DNA of 64,000 nucleotides, taken from NCBI RefSeq assembly GCF_003073045.1, contig NC_037591.1:20741319-20805318 (forward strand), given 5' to 3'. Of this stretch, positions 23,842-34,600 are shown piece after piece. The notes below the pieces were generated by a model. The model was not told where the DNA came from. It saw only the letters and a list, made by a program, of their open reading frames with translations, and made no database searches. This stretch comes from Pomacea canaliculata (Eukaryota > Mollusca > Gastropoda > Architaenioglossa > Ampullariidae). How positions within the stretch are numbered: the first letter of the stretch is position 1; each line of letters opens with the position of its first letter. The translations under genes and the position numbers were made by a program.

Positions 23842-26084
23842 CTTTCAAGTATCACAACAGTCTTTCTCCGAGTCCTTTAATAATAAATAACAATAAATGC
23901 AAAATTTGTGAAGCGCATACTTACACTCGTAAGCAGTAAGCTCTTTACACATCGGGGTCGAATGCGGTTACCTTTTTCACTGAAAGGCTCATAAAATCTA
24001 GAATGGTATGGGGTGATTTTACAGTTCTGCACATACTTTACGACCAGATACAGATGCCAGATAAAAATGCGAGTTGTGTGCCGAGTTGAAAATTAGTCCC
24101 CCACGTCACTTGCGTCTATACTGTGCCTCATTCTCAACTTTGCGTTCAGTTGTTATCAAATCACATTCTGCTAATGTAACGTTTACTTGTGTGCGGGACT
24201 GCATGCTCGTACAATTGTTAGTTTGTACCGTGCACCTCAAGTTATTAAATCCTAAGGTGGGAAATTACTGTTCACCTCCCCACCCCCTCCACACACACAC
24301 CAGCGCTGTTTTTCTTCTCAAATCACCGGATGTTTATCAGAAGAATACACACTTCCTGTTTCTCGTGGATAGTAACATTTAGAACAATGACCACCACGCT
24401 TGGCGCATGCGAGTCTCGGTGACATCAGATGAAGAATACAATTATAGATATAGATTATCATCACTAGGAACCTCTGACATGGCCCCATTCTGCAAACGCT
24501 GAGCGCCTTAGCGTGTTGGATGAAAAATAACCGAAGGAAGAGCGAGACCATCGCTCCTAGGTTTAATGTAAAAGATCCGGCTTACCAAGGAAGAAGGAAA
24601 TACTGTACTGCATTTTCTATGGTAGCCACCCAACCAAAGCCCTCTCTCTCTCTCACACACACAAACACACACGAGCATGCACACATACAAAAGGGAAAGA
24701 GAGCGTGGTTGACGTATTGTAGCTAGTCTCCAAGTCTGTTAAAGCAAATAAAAGCAGCCTTATACATACATCGATAGTAACGGTCAAACTTATTGTAGGA
24801 AGTGAAAATAAAGGGTGGGCATCGTACGATCGCGCTGTACTGCGGACTCACACTCACCGTTACCTGGACATATCCTTCTCTAACTCGCAGGACTGAAAGC
24901 TATTCACCCACCGACTTAGTCCTGGCCCAGTGCGACGTGCAGCGAGCTGGCGGTGCGTCAAGGAGACGGAGGCGAGTGGCGGCCTCCAGTGCCGGATACG
25001 CCTCTTATGTCGCAGCTGGGCGGCCAGCTGTCACACTGGGGTCACAAGGTCTCTTTTCTCATCCGCGTCTCGAAGTGCCTGCGGACGGATAATTCAGGCG
25101 CGTGGCTGGCCGTGTGTATGTGACACAGTGAGCCGAGGCACGTGTTGTGAGCAGTGTTCGTACATGCCACAACTGTAAACAGGGTCGGTATTTGCTTATT
25201 GGCTGGCTTGGAGTAACACATCAAAATAACCACTTCCTCAGAGTTTGTCATTAGTTTTGTTGGAACAAACTTACTAGGACACAACTTTATTTTTGCCCGA
25301 CAAAGGTCTAATTTTAACACGCATGTGCATACTGTATTTTAGTTTGTCGAATACCCTACTCTAATACTTGGCAATAAGTTCTCGTTTTAAAACAGTTGTT
25401 ATTTCTGTTTTCATCTTTCCTTAAATTTTAGCACAATAGACTTCGAAGTTGCGTGCCATGATGACCACATAGTGGATGTGCGCGCGCACACGTATTTAAA
25501 AAAAAAAAAAAAAAAAAAAAAAACACGAACAAAACGAGATCACAAACACATCACCAGGACAGATCTTTACTGCTGGCTGGAACTCGACGCGCAAAGTGAC
25601 CACGAACTGATATCACTACACGTCCATGAAGTGACGTCCTATCCTTTGTTTCACCCCGAAAGGTTGGCCGTGATATAGCTTTGTTGCTGAAACACCAGTA
25701 TCCCCCCCCCCCAACACACACCCTTCACCCGGAAAGGTCACGGGTAAGCGAGCAAGTAGTCGAGCAGCAAAACAGAATTCTCTCGAAAATATTGGTCGAC
25801 TACTCAAATATCCGAGCACGGAGCAGCGTACGTGTTTGTGTGTGTGCGCGAGCGCGTGTATTTTATGTTTTAAAAGCGGAATTGTGTGGGTTTTTTTTTT
25901 TAATGGTTTCGCCCGCCCAAGGGAAGGTGGATACACGCGGTGCCGACACCTACTTGTCACTTGCCCCCAATTACTACATCGACAGGTAGGGTAGAGGTAC
26001 ACAAGCACTGCCGACTGCCCAAGCAATAAAACGTCTCTCTCCGCCGACTAGTACTTGCTGTGATTTCGCTTTGTTGTATATTAA
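23842..26084. other. Non-coding stretch with simple repeats
   Basis: No gene is recognised. It contains CA-rich tracts near 24,285 and 24,650-24,680, a GC-rich patch at 24,930-25,090 without coding signal on inspection, and an A25 run at about 25,498-25,522. Confidence 0.35.
25662..25698 (+). repeat. SINE 3' end fragment
   Basis: The sequence GGCCGTGATATAGCTTTGTT with TGCTGAAACACC matches the 3' tail of the SINE family found elsewhere in this window. The rest of the element is not visible. Confidence 0.5.
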
Positions 26085-26275
26085 TCGGTATGACCACAAA
26101 CTAATATCCCTGGACTGCTGCAGACGATTTTTTCCAGTTAAAACGACATGGCTTCCGGTTTATTGACATTCTTTGTTACGGCTCGCCGAGACTAACAGCG
26201 GATCACTTCGCAAGAGGCCAAGAGTCTTGGCATACAGACATCAGTCCATCAATACAAGTCCATGGTATGACAGTG
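26085..26275 (-). repeat. Dispersed repeat, arm B (inverted partner of 225-435)
   Basis: Its reverse complement carries the same ordered blocks as 225-435, including CCTCTTGCGAAGT, GTTAGTCTCGGCGAGCCGTA and CAGCAGTCCAG. The family is unknown. Confidence 0.6.
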
Positions 26276-27445
26276 CCTCCAGCCACTGATTTTGTTTTCA
26301 TATCTGTACTTCAACAGCCAATTAGAAACGTGGAATTCCTTGAAATATTACGTAAATCATGAGATGAAGGGCGAAGGTGTTTGAAACTGTAAAAATAAAT
26401 TAAATGAATTTCAGTTGCAAACTATATTTTGTTGTCTATAAGAAAGCGTTTGATATTAGGATTAGGATTTAGTACGTGTAGGTTTTTGCTTTAGCAGAAT
26501 GAGTAAGCAGAGAAAACGCTTGGTTGAGGTCAAAATTTGGCGGTTAGTAATCTCCTTGGGATGTTTGCGCATGCCTAGAGCTTAGAACAATTCGGTGGCA
26601 GAACCTCGTGGAACCTCGGGAAAATACAGTCGCTACCGGGACCAGGGATGGGGAGAGGGACATTTAACCCACAGACTTCTATGATCTCTGGAGTATGTGA
26701 TTCAACTCATTTCGCGCAAGACAAATGGTGGAGGAAACGGTGTTGTGGAGATCGTATGATGTCATGTCATCTACTTTGCCCAATCGGTACCCTACCCTAA
26801 CTCATGTTTGTGATTCTTAAAGCGCCAGAAATGTCTGCTACTGAACATGTTGGGTAGACATTATTTTCCGCCAGACTTCGAAGCCCGCTGTCGCACTGAC
26901 TGAATGGGCTCTACGTTGCTGACCCCGGTAGGTCAAACTCGTTCTAAACTTTGCGAAAATGAATGTTACATGATAATAATGCATGGGTTAAATTTGATTA
27001 ACTCTCTGATATGCTACAGAGCAGAATTTTTAGCAAATTTTACACAAATGTTAACGCTCTGCCGAGAAGTTGGTAAAAACAATGACAAACGTTGTGTCCA
27101 GGTTAAAACATTAAGAGACCCATGTCGATGTTCATTAATTTTTGTATTATCTCTTTTAAACTACCTTTAAGAATTGATATACTGGAAGCTTCGTCTATTT
27201 GAACAAGGAGAAGGTTACTAATATCTAAAAAGGAAGCTGGTATTAACTGCTCTCTCTGGCTCAGTAATTCTCGACCCAGACTTCAGACAACGTTTTTTAT
27301 CAGATTGTTTTTTGTCTTAAGAGAATAAGGAATTAGAATATAACGAGTTAAGAAATCAACATTAATACAGCAGGGAGATGCATTTGATGCCTACCCTAAA
27401 GCTTGTAGCAATAATATGAACATGTCACCAATGTCTAACAGACTA
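26276..27445. other. Non-coding stretch before the duplicated block
   Basis: No coding signal is seen. The next bases begin the block shared with 45,531 onward. Confidence 0.4.
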
Positions 27446-28807
27446 GACTAGAGAACAATTTCTCAGATGAGTAAATCTTTGTTAGCATAGAGTTGCACAA
27501 GAACTACAACATTTACGTTTTAACGAAAGTCGCATAATTCAATACCAGAATGAATAAAATGTAACGAGGAATTGTCAAGACGAAAACAATTTAATGAACA
27601 TGTTCGTTGGTAAAGATAGTTAAGTACACGCAGATAGTGAGGTTATATCGATCTCTGCGACTTAGTGTATAAGTGCGATCACAGCCAGGTGTAAGATCAA
27701 CAGAGCTGTTCATTTGCACCTATGTTTTCGTCCTCGTTTTGTCGAGAATTTAAGAAGCAGTGTATAATTAATAATTATAATTGTAGTAAACCATCGTTTA
27801 GGTTAGAACTAATTAGAACAGTATATGCCGAACGTATTTACATTTTTAACAAAAACAGTAAAAATGTATAAAGCGGAGAAGTTGGAACGTTTGATCAGAC
27901 AGATAACACTTTATTTATCCCAGAGAGCAATTCGGGGCAGCTTGATGTGAAGCAGCGACTAAACAAATCAAGAAGGGTTAGTTCACCTCTTTGTCCTTTT
28001 TTTATATATAATTCTGTGTGCAAATATGACCAGTGAAGTTAATGTTGATGAACAAGCTAATGAGTAGCGGACCTGAATTTACATAAATTTGTTTGCCAAA
28101 TGGTGGATGTTGCACGCAGGTTAAAATAATGTTAAGAAATACATGCTATGAAACTAAATTTTCATGATTCCAAATTTTAATCATGCAAGGAAATTCGCCT
28201 TTGAGTGCGGAGTCTATTTGCCCTTTAGAATGCAGATTTCACTTTACCAAGAAGAGGTTTCTTCGCATACGATAAATGAAACTTTCATGCGCTCCACTCT
28301 ATGTAAAAGCATGTGTTAATTGATTCTCGACGCAGACCTCACATACATATACTCATGGACGAAAAATCTTCCATGCTGACAAAATTTTATTATCTTGCGT
28401 TTTGATATTACCATTCGTGAAAATTACCCCACATCGGCACAACACGACACAGTGACTGAGTAATTAAAGCATACTCCTATGATGGCCGATTAAAGTTTAG
28501 CAAGAAATGTGTCCTCAGACACTTCTTAAATAAGTGTTTTAGTCGCGAGGTTTTACGGATACATGGCATCAGTTCCATCAGCAAATTTATTGACGACATG
28601 TTAGTGTATAAATAAAAAGCACATTCAGAGGTCCACACAATAGAACTGTGGATACCTGTGCAAGAAAAGATGCAGCCCAAGTGAACACTTTGGTAAATCA
28701 CTCAAAACCGTGTAAAACAAAATGTTTCTGCCAGCTATTTCTAAAATGGCACATTACTATCAGCATTTAGAATTCCTTGTTATTATTAAACATTATTAAA
28801 TATATTA

Positions 28808-28936
28808 TATAAGATTTAGAATTACGAACTTGTTATGTAACCTTTCATATCATAACTTTAAACAATTGGATAACACGAATGACACTGTCATCAGTGGATA
28901 TGAAAGGTTACATAAACTCTAAATTCTTAATATTGA
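28808..28936. repeat. Imperfect hairpin, about 45-bp arms
   Basis: The arms contain TTATGTAACCTTTCATATC and its complement GATATGAAAGGTTACATAA around a roughly 50-bp loop, with weaker pairing outward (TTTAGAATT/CTAAATTC). The equivalent in the other block is at about 47,457-47,577. It may be an old MITE that predates the duplication. Confidence 0.6.
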
Positions 28937-29030
28937 ATCACTGTTGTTGACAGTGTTCTAGTGCTATTAATTACAATAATAACAGCATCAAGAAGCATAA
29001 TAGAAAAACAGAATTCATATAAGATACAGG

Positions 29031-29286
29031 CAGGGCCGTGCTTAGGGGCAGGCGGACGAGGCATCTGCCTAGGGCCCCGCGCTTCAAGGGGCCCCGCGCT
29101 TTTGATTGATATGGTAACTAGGCATATGGAAGTGTAGTCAGCCGTATCACATTCTCGCTGGACGCGCTTGGAGACAGAAGGCTGCTGGACACCGAGGATT
29201 TATCGCGCATGAACCGTGTGATCGTGGTGTGAGGGCCCCGCACATGCCCTTTGCCTCGGGCCCCGCGGGGGCTAAGAACGGGCCTG
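29031..29286. mobile_element. hAT MITE, 256 bp, copy-1 specific
   Basis: Terminal inverted repeats CAGGGCCGTGCTTAG and the complement of CAGGCCCGTTCTTAG are flanked by a perfect 8-bp duplication GATACAGG (29,023-29,030 and 29,287-29,294). The empty site, with one GATACAGG, is seen in copy 2 at about 47,670. It is rich in GGGGCCCCGCG. There is no coding capacity. Confidence 0.92.
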
Positions 29287-29360
29287 GATACAGGGGTAAA
29301 ATGTTTTGAGAAGAGCGCTCCAGATATTGCTCTAAATCTTAAATGGTTGCATGGTTGAAA

Positions 29361-29811
29361 CAGGCGGTTGGCACCATACCGAGTAAACAGAAATAGCTGT
29401 CTAAAAGGCATACTCAGCATGCGACAACAGCTGTCCTGACGTTCCTGTAGTGTGTCACCACATACTCAGTATACTGGCCAGAGAGTTCAATCCCTTGTTA
29501 GTGTAGATCATTGAATACCGAGTATGCGGTGACACACTACAGGAGCACTGAGAATGCGGTGACAGATTACATATTATTATAATATTATATACATAATATT
29601 ACTAAACCTAACCCATTATAATATTATATACATAATATTACTAACCCTAACCCATTATAATATTATATACATAATATTACCAACCCTAATCCTCTGGCCA
29701 TTATACTGAGTATGCGGTGACAGACTACAGAAACGTCAGGACAGCTGTTGTCGCATGCTGAGTATGCCTTTCAGACAGCTATCTCTGTATACTCGGTATG
29801 GTGCGAACCTG
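29361..29811. mobile_element. Long-TIR MITE with 9-bp target duplication (Mutator-like), 451 bp
   Basis: The arms exceed 100 bp and start CAGGCGGTTGGCACCATACC at the left and, on the complement, CAGGTTCGCACCATACCGAG at the right. A perfect 9-bp duplication TGGTTGAAA flanks it (29,352-29,360; 29,812-29,820). Copy 2 shows the empty site. The centre holds three tandem units of about 40 bp ending TAATATTACTAACCCTAACC (29,575-29,695). A 9-bp duplication with long inverted arms fits Mutator-like elements; the family call is inference. Confidence 0.85.
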
Positions 29812-29825
29812 TGGTTGAAATGTAT

Positions 29826-30197
29826 GGTACACGGACTTTTCGTCGACGGACGTTTCGGAGTCGGACGTTTTGCCGACCGGAGTTTCGGCGCGGGGCACTT
29901 CATTTCGGCATTTCACGTGGGACCTTTAGCCGAAGTCAAGTGTGTGACGCCCCTTAGCTCACACATTTCTCTCGCCATTGTATCAATGTATCAGTGAACT
30001 CTCTCTCTCACTATCCCTCCTCATGTGAACCGTTAGCTCACACATTTCTCTCGCCATTGTATCAATGTTTTTTCTCAAAGCTGTTGCCCATAATCTGTGA
30101 CAATCAAAGTGAACTGTCTGTGAAGTCTGTGTGTAAAATGTGTTTGAAATAAAGAATTATTGTGTAATCTAGTAGTTACTTTCATTCTTTGAGAAGT

Positions 30198-30230
<33 letters not shown>

Positions 30231-30365
30231 GACATAATGCGGCGAAACGTCCGGCGGCGAAACGTCCGACTCCGAAACGTCCAGCGGCGAAACGTCCAGT
30301 CGACAAAACGTCCGGCTCCGAAACGTCCGTCGGTGAAACGTCCGTCGGCGAAACGTCCGCACACG
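29826..30365. mobile_element. 540-bp element with arrayed CGGACGTTTCG termini
   Basis: It is flanked by a perfect 9-bp duplication GAAATGTAT (29,817-29,825; 30,366-30,374), with the empty site in copy 2. Both inverted ends are built from short subrepeats of the form CGGACGTTTCGNNG, about nine at the right end. The interior repeats TTAGCTCACACATTTCTCTC twice (29,956 and 30,031) and holds a (CT)12 tract at 30,206-30,230. There is no coding capacity. Possibly a Mutator-like non-autonomous element. Confidence 0.8.
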
Positions 30366-31139
30366 GAAATGTATAGCTGACTGAATAGTTTTCCAGTGGC
30401 TTACATTGAAACATGGTTGAGTGTAGACGGTTAGCTAATGTGAAAATCAGTCTGATCGTAGAAATAAAATGCCAATACTCAAAAAGAAGATACAGCCCAT
30501 AATTATGAACAAAGCAAAATTGTAGATTTAACATTGACGATTAGATGATTTGAGCATATCAACGAAGAAATAGAAAATGCAAAAAGACATCATCCTCAAG
30601 TCTGAGGTGAAGGGACGTAACTCTTTATATTAAAAGCTGTATATACTTTCTAGTAAAGTTTATAGAAATTGTACAACTGGAAGTAAAGAAAAAGGCACAC
30701 ATTAGAGAATATAAGCTCTTATAACATCCCAATTACAAATGTGCAACTTGATTTAGATGTTAAATCTTCATTAAAATGACTTTAAAATATCCTTTAGGTA
30801 TTTGAACTATTTATCTTCTAAAGCAATAGCATGATAAAGAACTGGGTGGATGCACATTTTGTTTCCTATGAGTACAGCTCACTTCAAGATAGTCTTAATT
30901 TTCTTGATATATAGAATTATCAGTTCTTGAGATGTACGTATCACTTACATCAGCATGCATAGAAAGCGGTCAAAATAGTGACATGATGATATGCATACAT
31001 GTTCCCAATCTCCCATCGGTTAATCTGAGCGTATCCTGATATGTGGTGTTGACGTTTTTACCGTGTGAAGTGATGTTTGTAGGTGTATAGCTTGAGAACA
31101 GAAAGGTAGTTGGGCAGTTCATCCAGATTTGGCGAAATA

Positions 31140-31236
31140 CCCAGCAAACACGCAAGATTCGGCCAAGCTTGGGCCAATGTTTTTAGCTTGGCCCAAGCTT
31201 GGTCCAAGTTTGGCCGAATCTTGCGAGTTTGCTGGG
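31140..31236. mobile_element. 97-bp palindromic TA-flanked MITE (Tc1/mariner type)
   Basis: The inverted arms CCCAGCAAACACGCAAGATT and its near-perfect complement pair over about 40 bp around a short TTTTTAGC centre. TA lies at both edges (31,138-31,139; 31,237-31,238). Copy 2 has the empty site (GCGAAATAGTATC, near 49,441). Confidence 0.88.
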
Positions 31237-31355
31237 TAGTATCTTACGCTGACCTTTCCCCATTCATTAGGAAAAACTTTGGCCCTAGTCCTTTAAAATG
31301 TGATGGTTATACCGGTGTGATTGGCTTTGCTGGTGATCAATGTAGTATAGTAGCA

Positions 31356-31361
31356 TTTATT
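31356..31361 (-). terminator. Candidate poly(A) signal of ANK-ZU5-UPA copy 1
   Basis: AATAAA on the minus strand lies about 280 bp past the stop codon. The same hexamer is conserved in copy 2 at 49,567-49,572. Confidence 0.4.
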
Positions 31362-31636
31362 TGAGTTATTTAAGCCAGAAACATGTGGACCACATTTCTT
31401 TTCCGGCCCTTAAGATGAAGATAAGTGTGAATATTTCATTGCTTGTATGCTATTATCTAATGATAAGGCAGGGAACATATATTCCAATGTCACGTTTTAA
31501 AAGCAAAGTATTTGATGCTTGAATCACCTAACTCTAGACTGATAAGTATGACCATTTTCGTGACCTGGTCTTCTGAATCTGAGGCTGAACATTCTACCTT
31601 AGATATACAGAAAAAAATGGATACACACAAAACATA

Positions 31637-34600
31637 TCACGAGTCTGAACACTCAGAACCTTGGGTGGACATATTTTCTATAGAATCAATAACTTCCGTC
31701 GCACCAACTCCATCAGAAGAAACAGAAGTTTCTAGAGAATCCGAAGGTCTCGACTGCCGACTCGCTGGGAAAACCTTTTGCTTGCTCAGAGCAGATAGTG
31801 TAGCCTGTAACAGCTTGGGCGACTCACATACCCGACAGAGGAGTTGATCTTTGTACGCATCATCATTTTTCCACCTGCACAGCATGATACATCATGGTTA
31901 CAAAATGCTTTACACAGGAAACTTCTTGTCTAGTCTATATTATAGTGGATTACTAAAAATGGACAGCATCAGAAGTTCAGTTCCAGACTTGCTGTGCAAT
32001 AAGCTAACATGAAGCTATGGTACCTTATGTTACAGATTCAAAGTTACAAAGTCGCAGTTAACTTAAGCTTAAAAAAAAGCACAAGTGTATTTAAGCAAGT
32101 TTCTCTATTACTTAGGAATTATGTACACTGGGATGCCTTGTGTACACCATTACGTATTCAGTTCATAACATTCCTTCTTCCAGTCGTAGAGGAGAGGAGT
32201 CTGATAGAGCGTAGCAGAGCGGACAAATGCTCACCAGCGGATCCGGTCATCTACCCGCTTGAGAGGGTCCCCCCCCCCCACTATATCAGCTAACACTCGA
32301 AATCTTTCACCAAATTTCTAAACAAAACATTCCTCAAATATAGCCAGCAGTACTCAAGACATCCTTATTAAGAGGTCGATCACCCAGCATTATATTGAAA
32401 TCTTCATGGGTAGTGATGCAGTTCATTTTTCCCTTCAAGTACTTATCGTGGTCCTAGTAATCTACTTGGCTTCTTAAGACAGTAAAAATGAGATGTTTCT
32501 TTCCTATTTACGTGGTTTCCCAATCTAAAACATTATGGGCTCTCAAGTTCATTCTGAACGCTTAAAAAGCCACGCAACAAACAGCAGACTCTTTAGTCAT
32601 CTCAAACAAGTTTAAGATGCAAGCGATGGATTCATGAATGGGTGGATTGTTGACAAATCTGATTACCTGTTGCGTAACCTTTCCATATCCTGATCGCTTA
32701 TCATGTTCCTTTGGCTGGCCAGGACCTCCAGTTGCCCGATATTCATTAGTTTCAGCTGGTCATAGATGTTCTCTGTTTCATTCTGTGGCAGCTAGAAAAG
32801 TTCGTGAAGCATGACAATTACTTTATATGGCAGAATTTTGACATTTAATTTACAAAATTTCAGCGCTTTGTCTGTATGTCTGTGTGCTTGCTCATGTTTG
32901 TGCGTGTGTACATGCATTTTTGTGTCTGTGTGTGTGTGAGAGAGAGAAAGAGAAAGCAGTTTTGACTTCCTTTAATAAAAATATTCTTGGTACCTTTTTT
33001 TCCTGCATTTGGTTCTGGGTACTATTGTATTTCTTCGGTTTCTTAACTATTTTATAAAATTGTATTCGACGTACCGCCATGTCCAGGACCATCTTCACAA
33101 CGGGGAAGGGGATGTTGTCATTTCTATCATCAGCATTACTGTTTGGAACTTGCTCGAGTTCGACAAGGCATTCGAGGTATGACCCTGGAGTCGAATTCAG
33201 TTTGTTTTCAAGGTGCCAGGTTTTCTTGATGGGTCTCAAATCCCCAAACACCTTTACTCGTTCTTCTTCGCATTCGCTACACCACATCACGTGGTACTTT
33301 TCCAAAGGAAAACTCTGAAACATGTTATTCAAAATGTTTTAAATCAGAATGACCAAAAATGAATTTGAAATTGTTTTTCTTCTACTATTACCACCACCAC
33401 AACTTCTTTCTCTCATTTCTCTTTATCCCCTCACTGCAGCATATACAATTACATTTTTTACATACCTCTCTGATAGCACTTATATGATCTCCATTATTTT
33501 TGCTTTTATGTTGCCACTCCTCGCAATCTTTAAGAATTTCAAAGGACATTCTCAAATTCGAGTCTTGTAGTTGTAAAGTATCAGCTAGGTACAGTATTTC
33601 CTCTCCCAGACAATCATCTTCATGTTGAATGCCCAAAGTCTGGAATTTAAACGAGAGAATTAAAATGAGGGGAAAAGAGTGTAAAAGAAAATGTTTACAA
33701 GTTTGCTTTCAGCATGTTATGTTCCTCGTAGTGTTTAGCAACTAGTCGGCAATGTAGATCAGTAAGTTTTTGTCGATTCTTTTCTGGAAACAGTTGTGAA
33801 AACGACACATATATTTAGCAGACTTGTGTGACAATTGATAACATCGCACATTAATACCACATCTGTGGTTAACCCACATTGAAAGGAGAACGTAATGAAT
33901 ACATATACTGGAAATACTGCTCAAAACAATGAAAATGCCAATAGTATAGTCAATCACCGTTTCGTGCCAATAAACACACAGACAATGACATTTAATCAAA
34001 GCAAATGAAACATCAGCCAATTTCATTGAAATAAATCATTTTAACAAGAAAAATTTGAGCTTGGACTGACATAACCAATGTTTTCAAAAATATGTGATAT
34101 CAGAGAAAAAGAAAGTCAATATTCTGTGTGTTCGCCATTGGCCTGAATGCAGGCAAGGCCCTGTTATCTCATGGACTGAACCAATATTCTGACAGCCTTT
34201 GAGGAACTGCCTGCCACTGCTGCTGAAGTGGTGCAGCTGACTGAGACCAACTGCTGCGGTTGTTGTCTGTAAGTCACTGGCACAGGGCATCATTCCATGT
34301 TCAATGGAATTCAAATGTGGAGATCAGGCCACTTCATGCGGTTGACTTGGTGCTGCTGCAGGAAGTCACTGACGACTCAGGCCCTTTGAGGTAAGGAGTT
34401 GTCGTCCTTGCGCCTGGTCCAATGGCGAACATTACTGTCAGTACCAGATGCTGTAAAATGTTATCTTTGTATGCCACGCCTGTCAGGTTACTTTGCACCT
34501 GGTAGAAGGAAGATCTGAAGGATCCACCACCTTAGCGATCACACTCCACTATAGTCGGCGGCCAATGTCTCGAACATCTGCGCCTTCCTGCTGCCATTCA

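Noticed and set aside
28477-28701. 74-aa minus-strand frame repeated at 46,593-46,817
   Set aside because: Conserved only because it lies in the recent duplicated block; no ATG context, domain or splice evidence.
29748-30534. Overlapping frames rich in RTFRRRTF or DVSPPDVS
   Set aside because: All come from the short subrepeats of the 540-bp transposable element; several frames are open at once.
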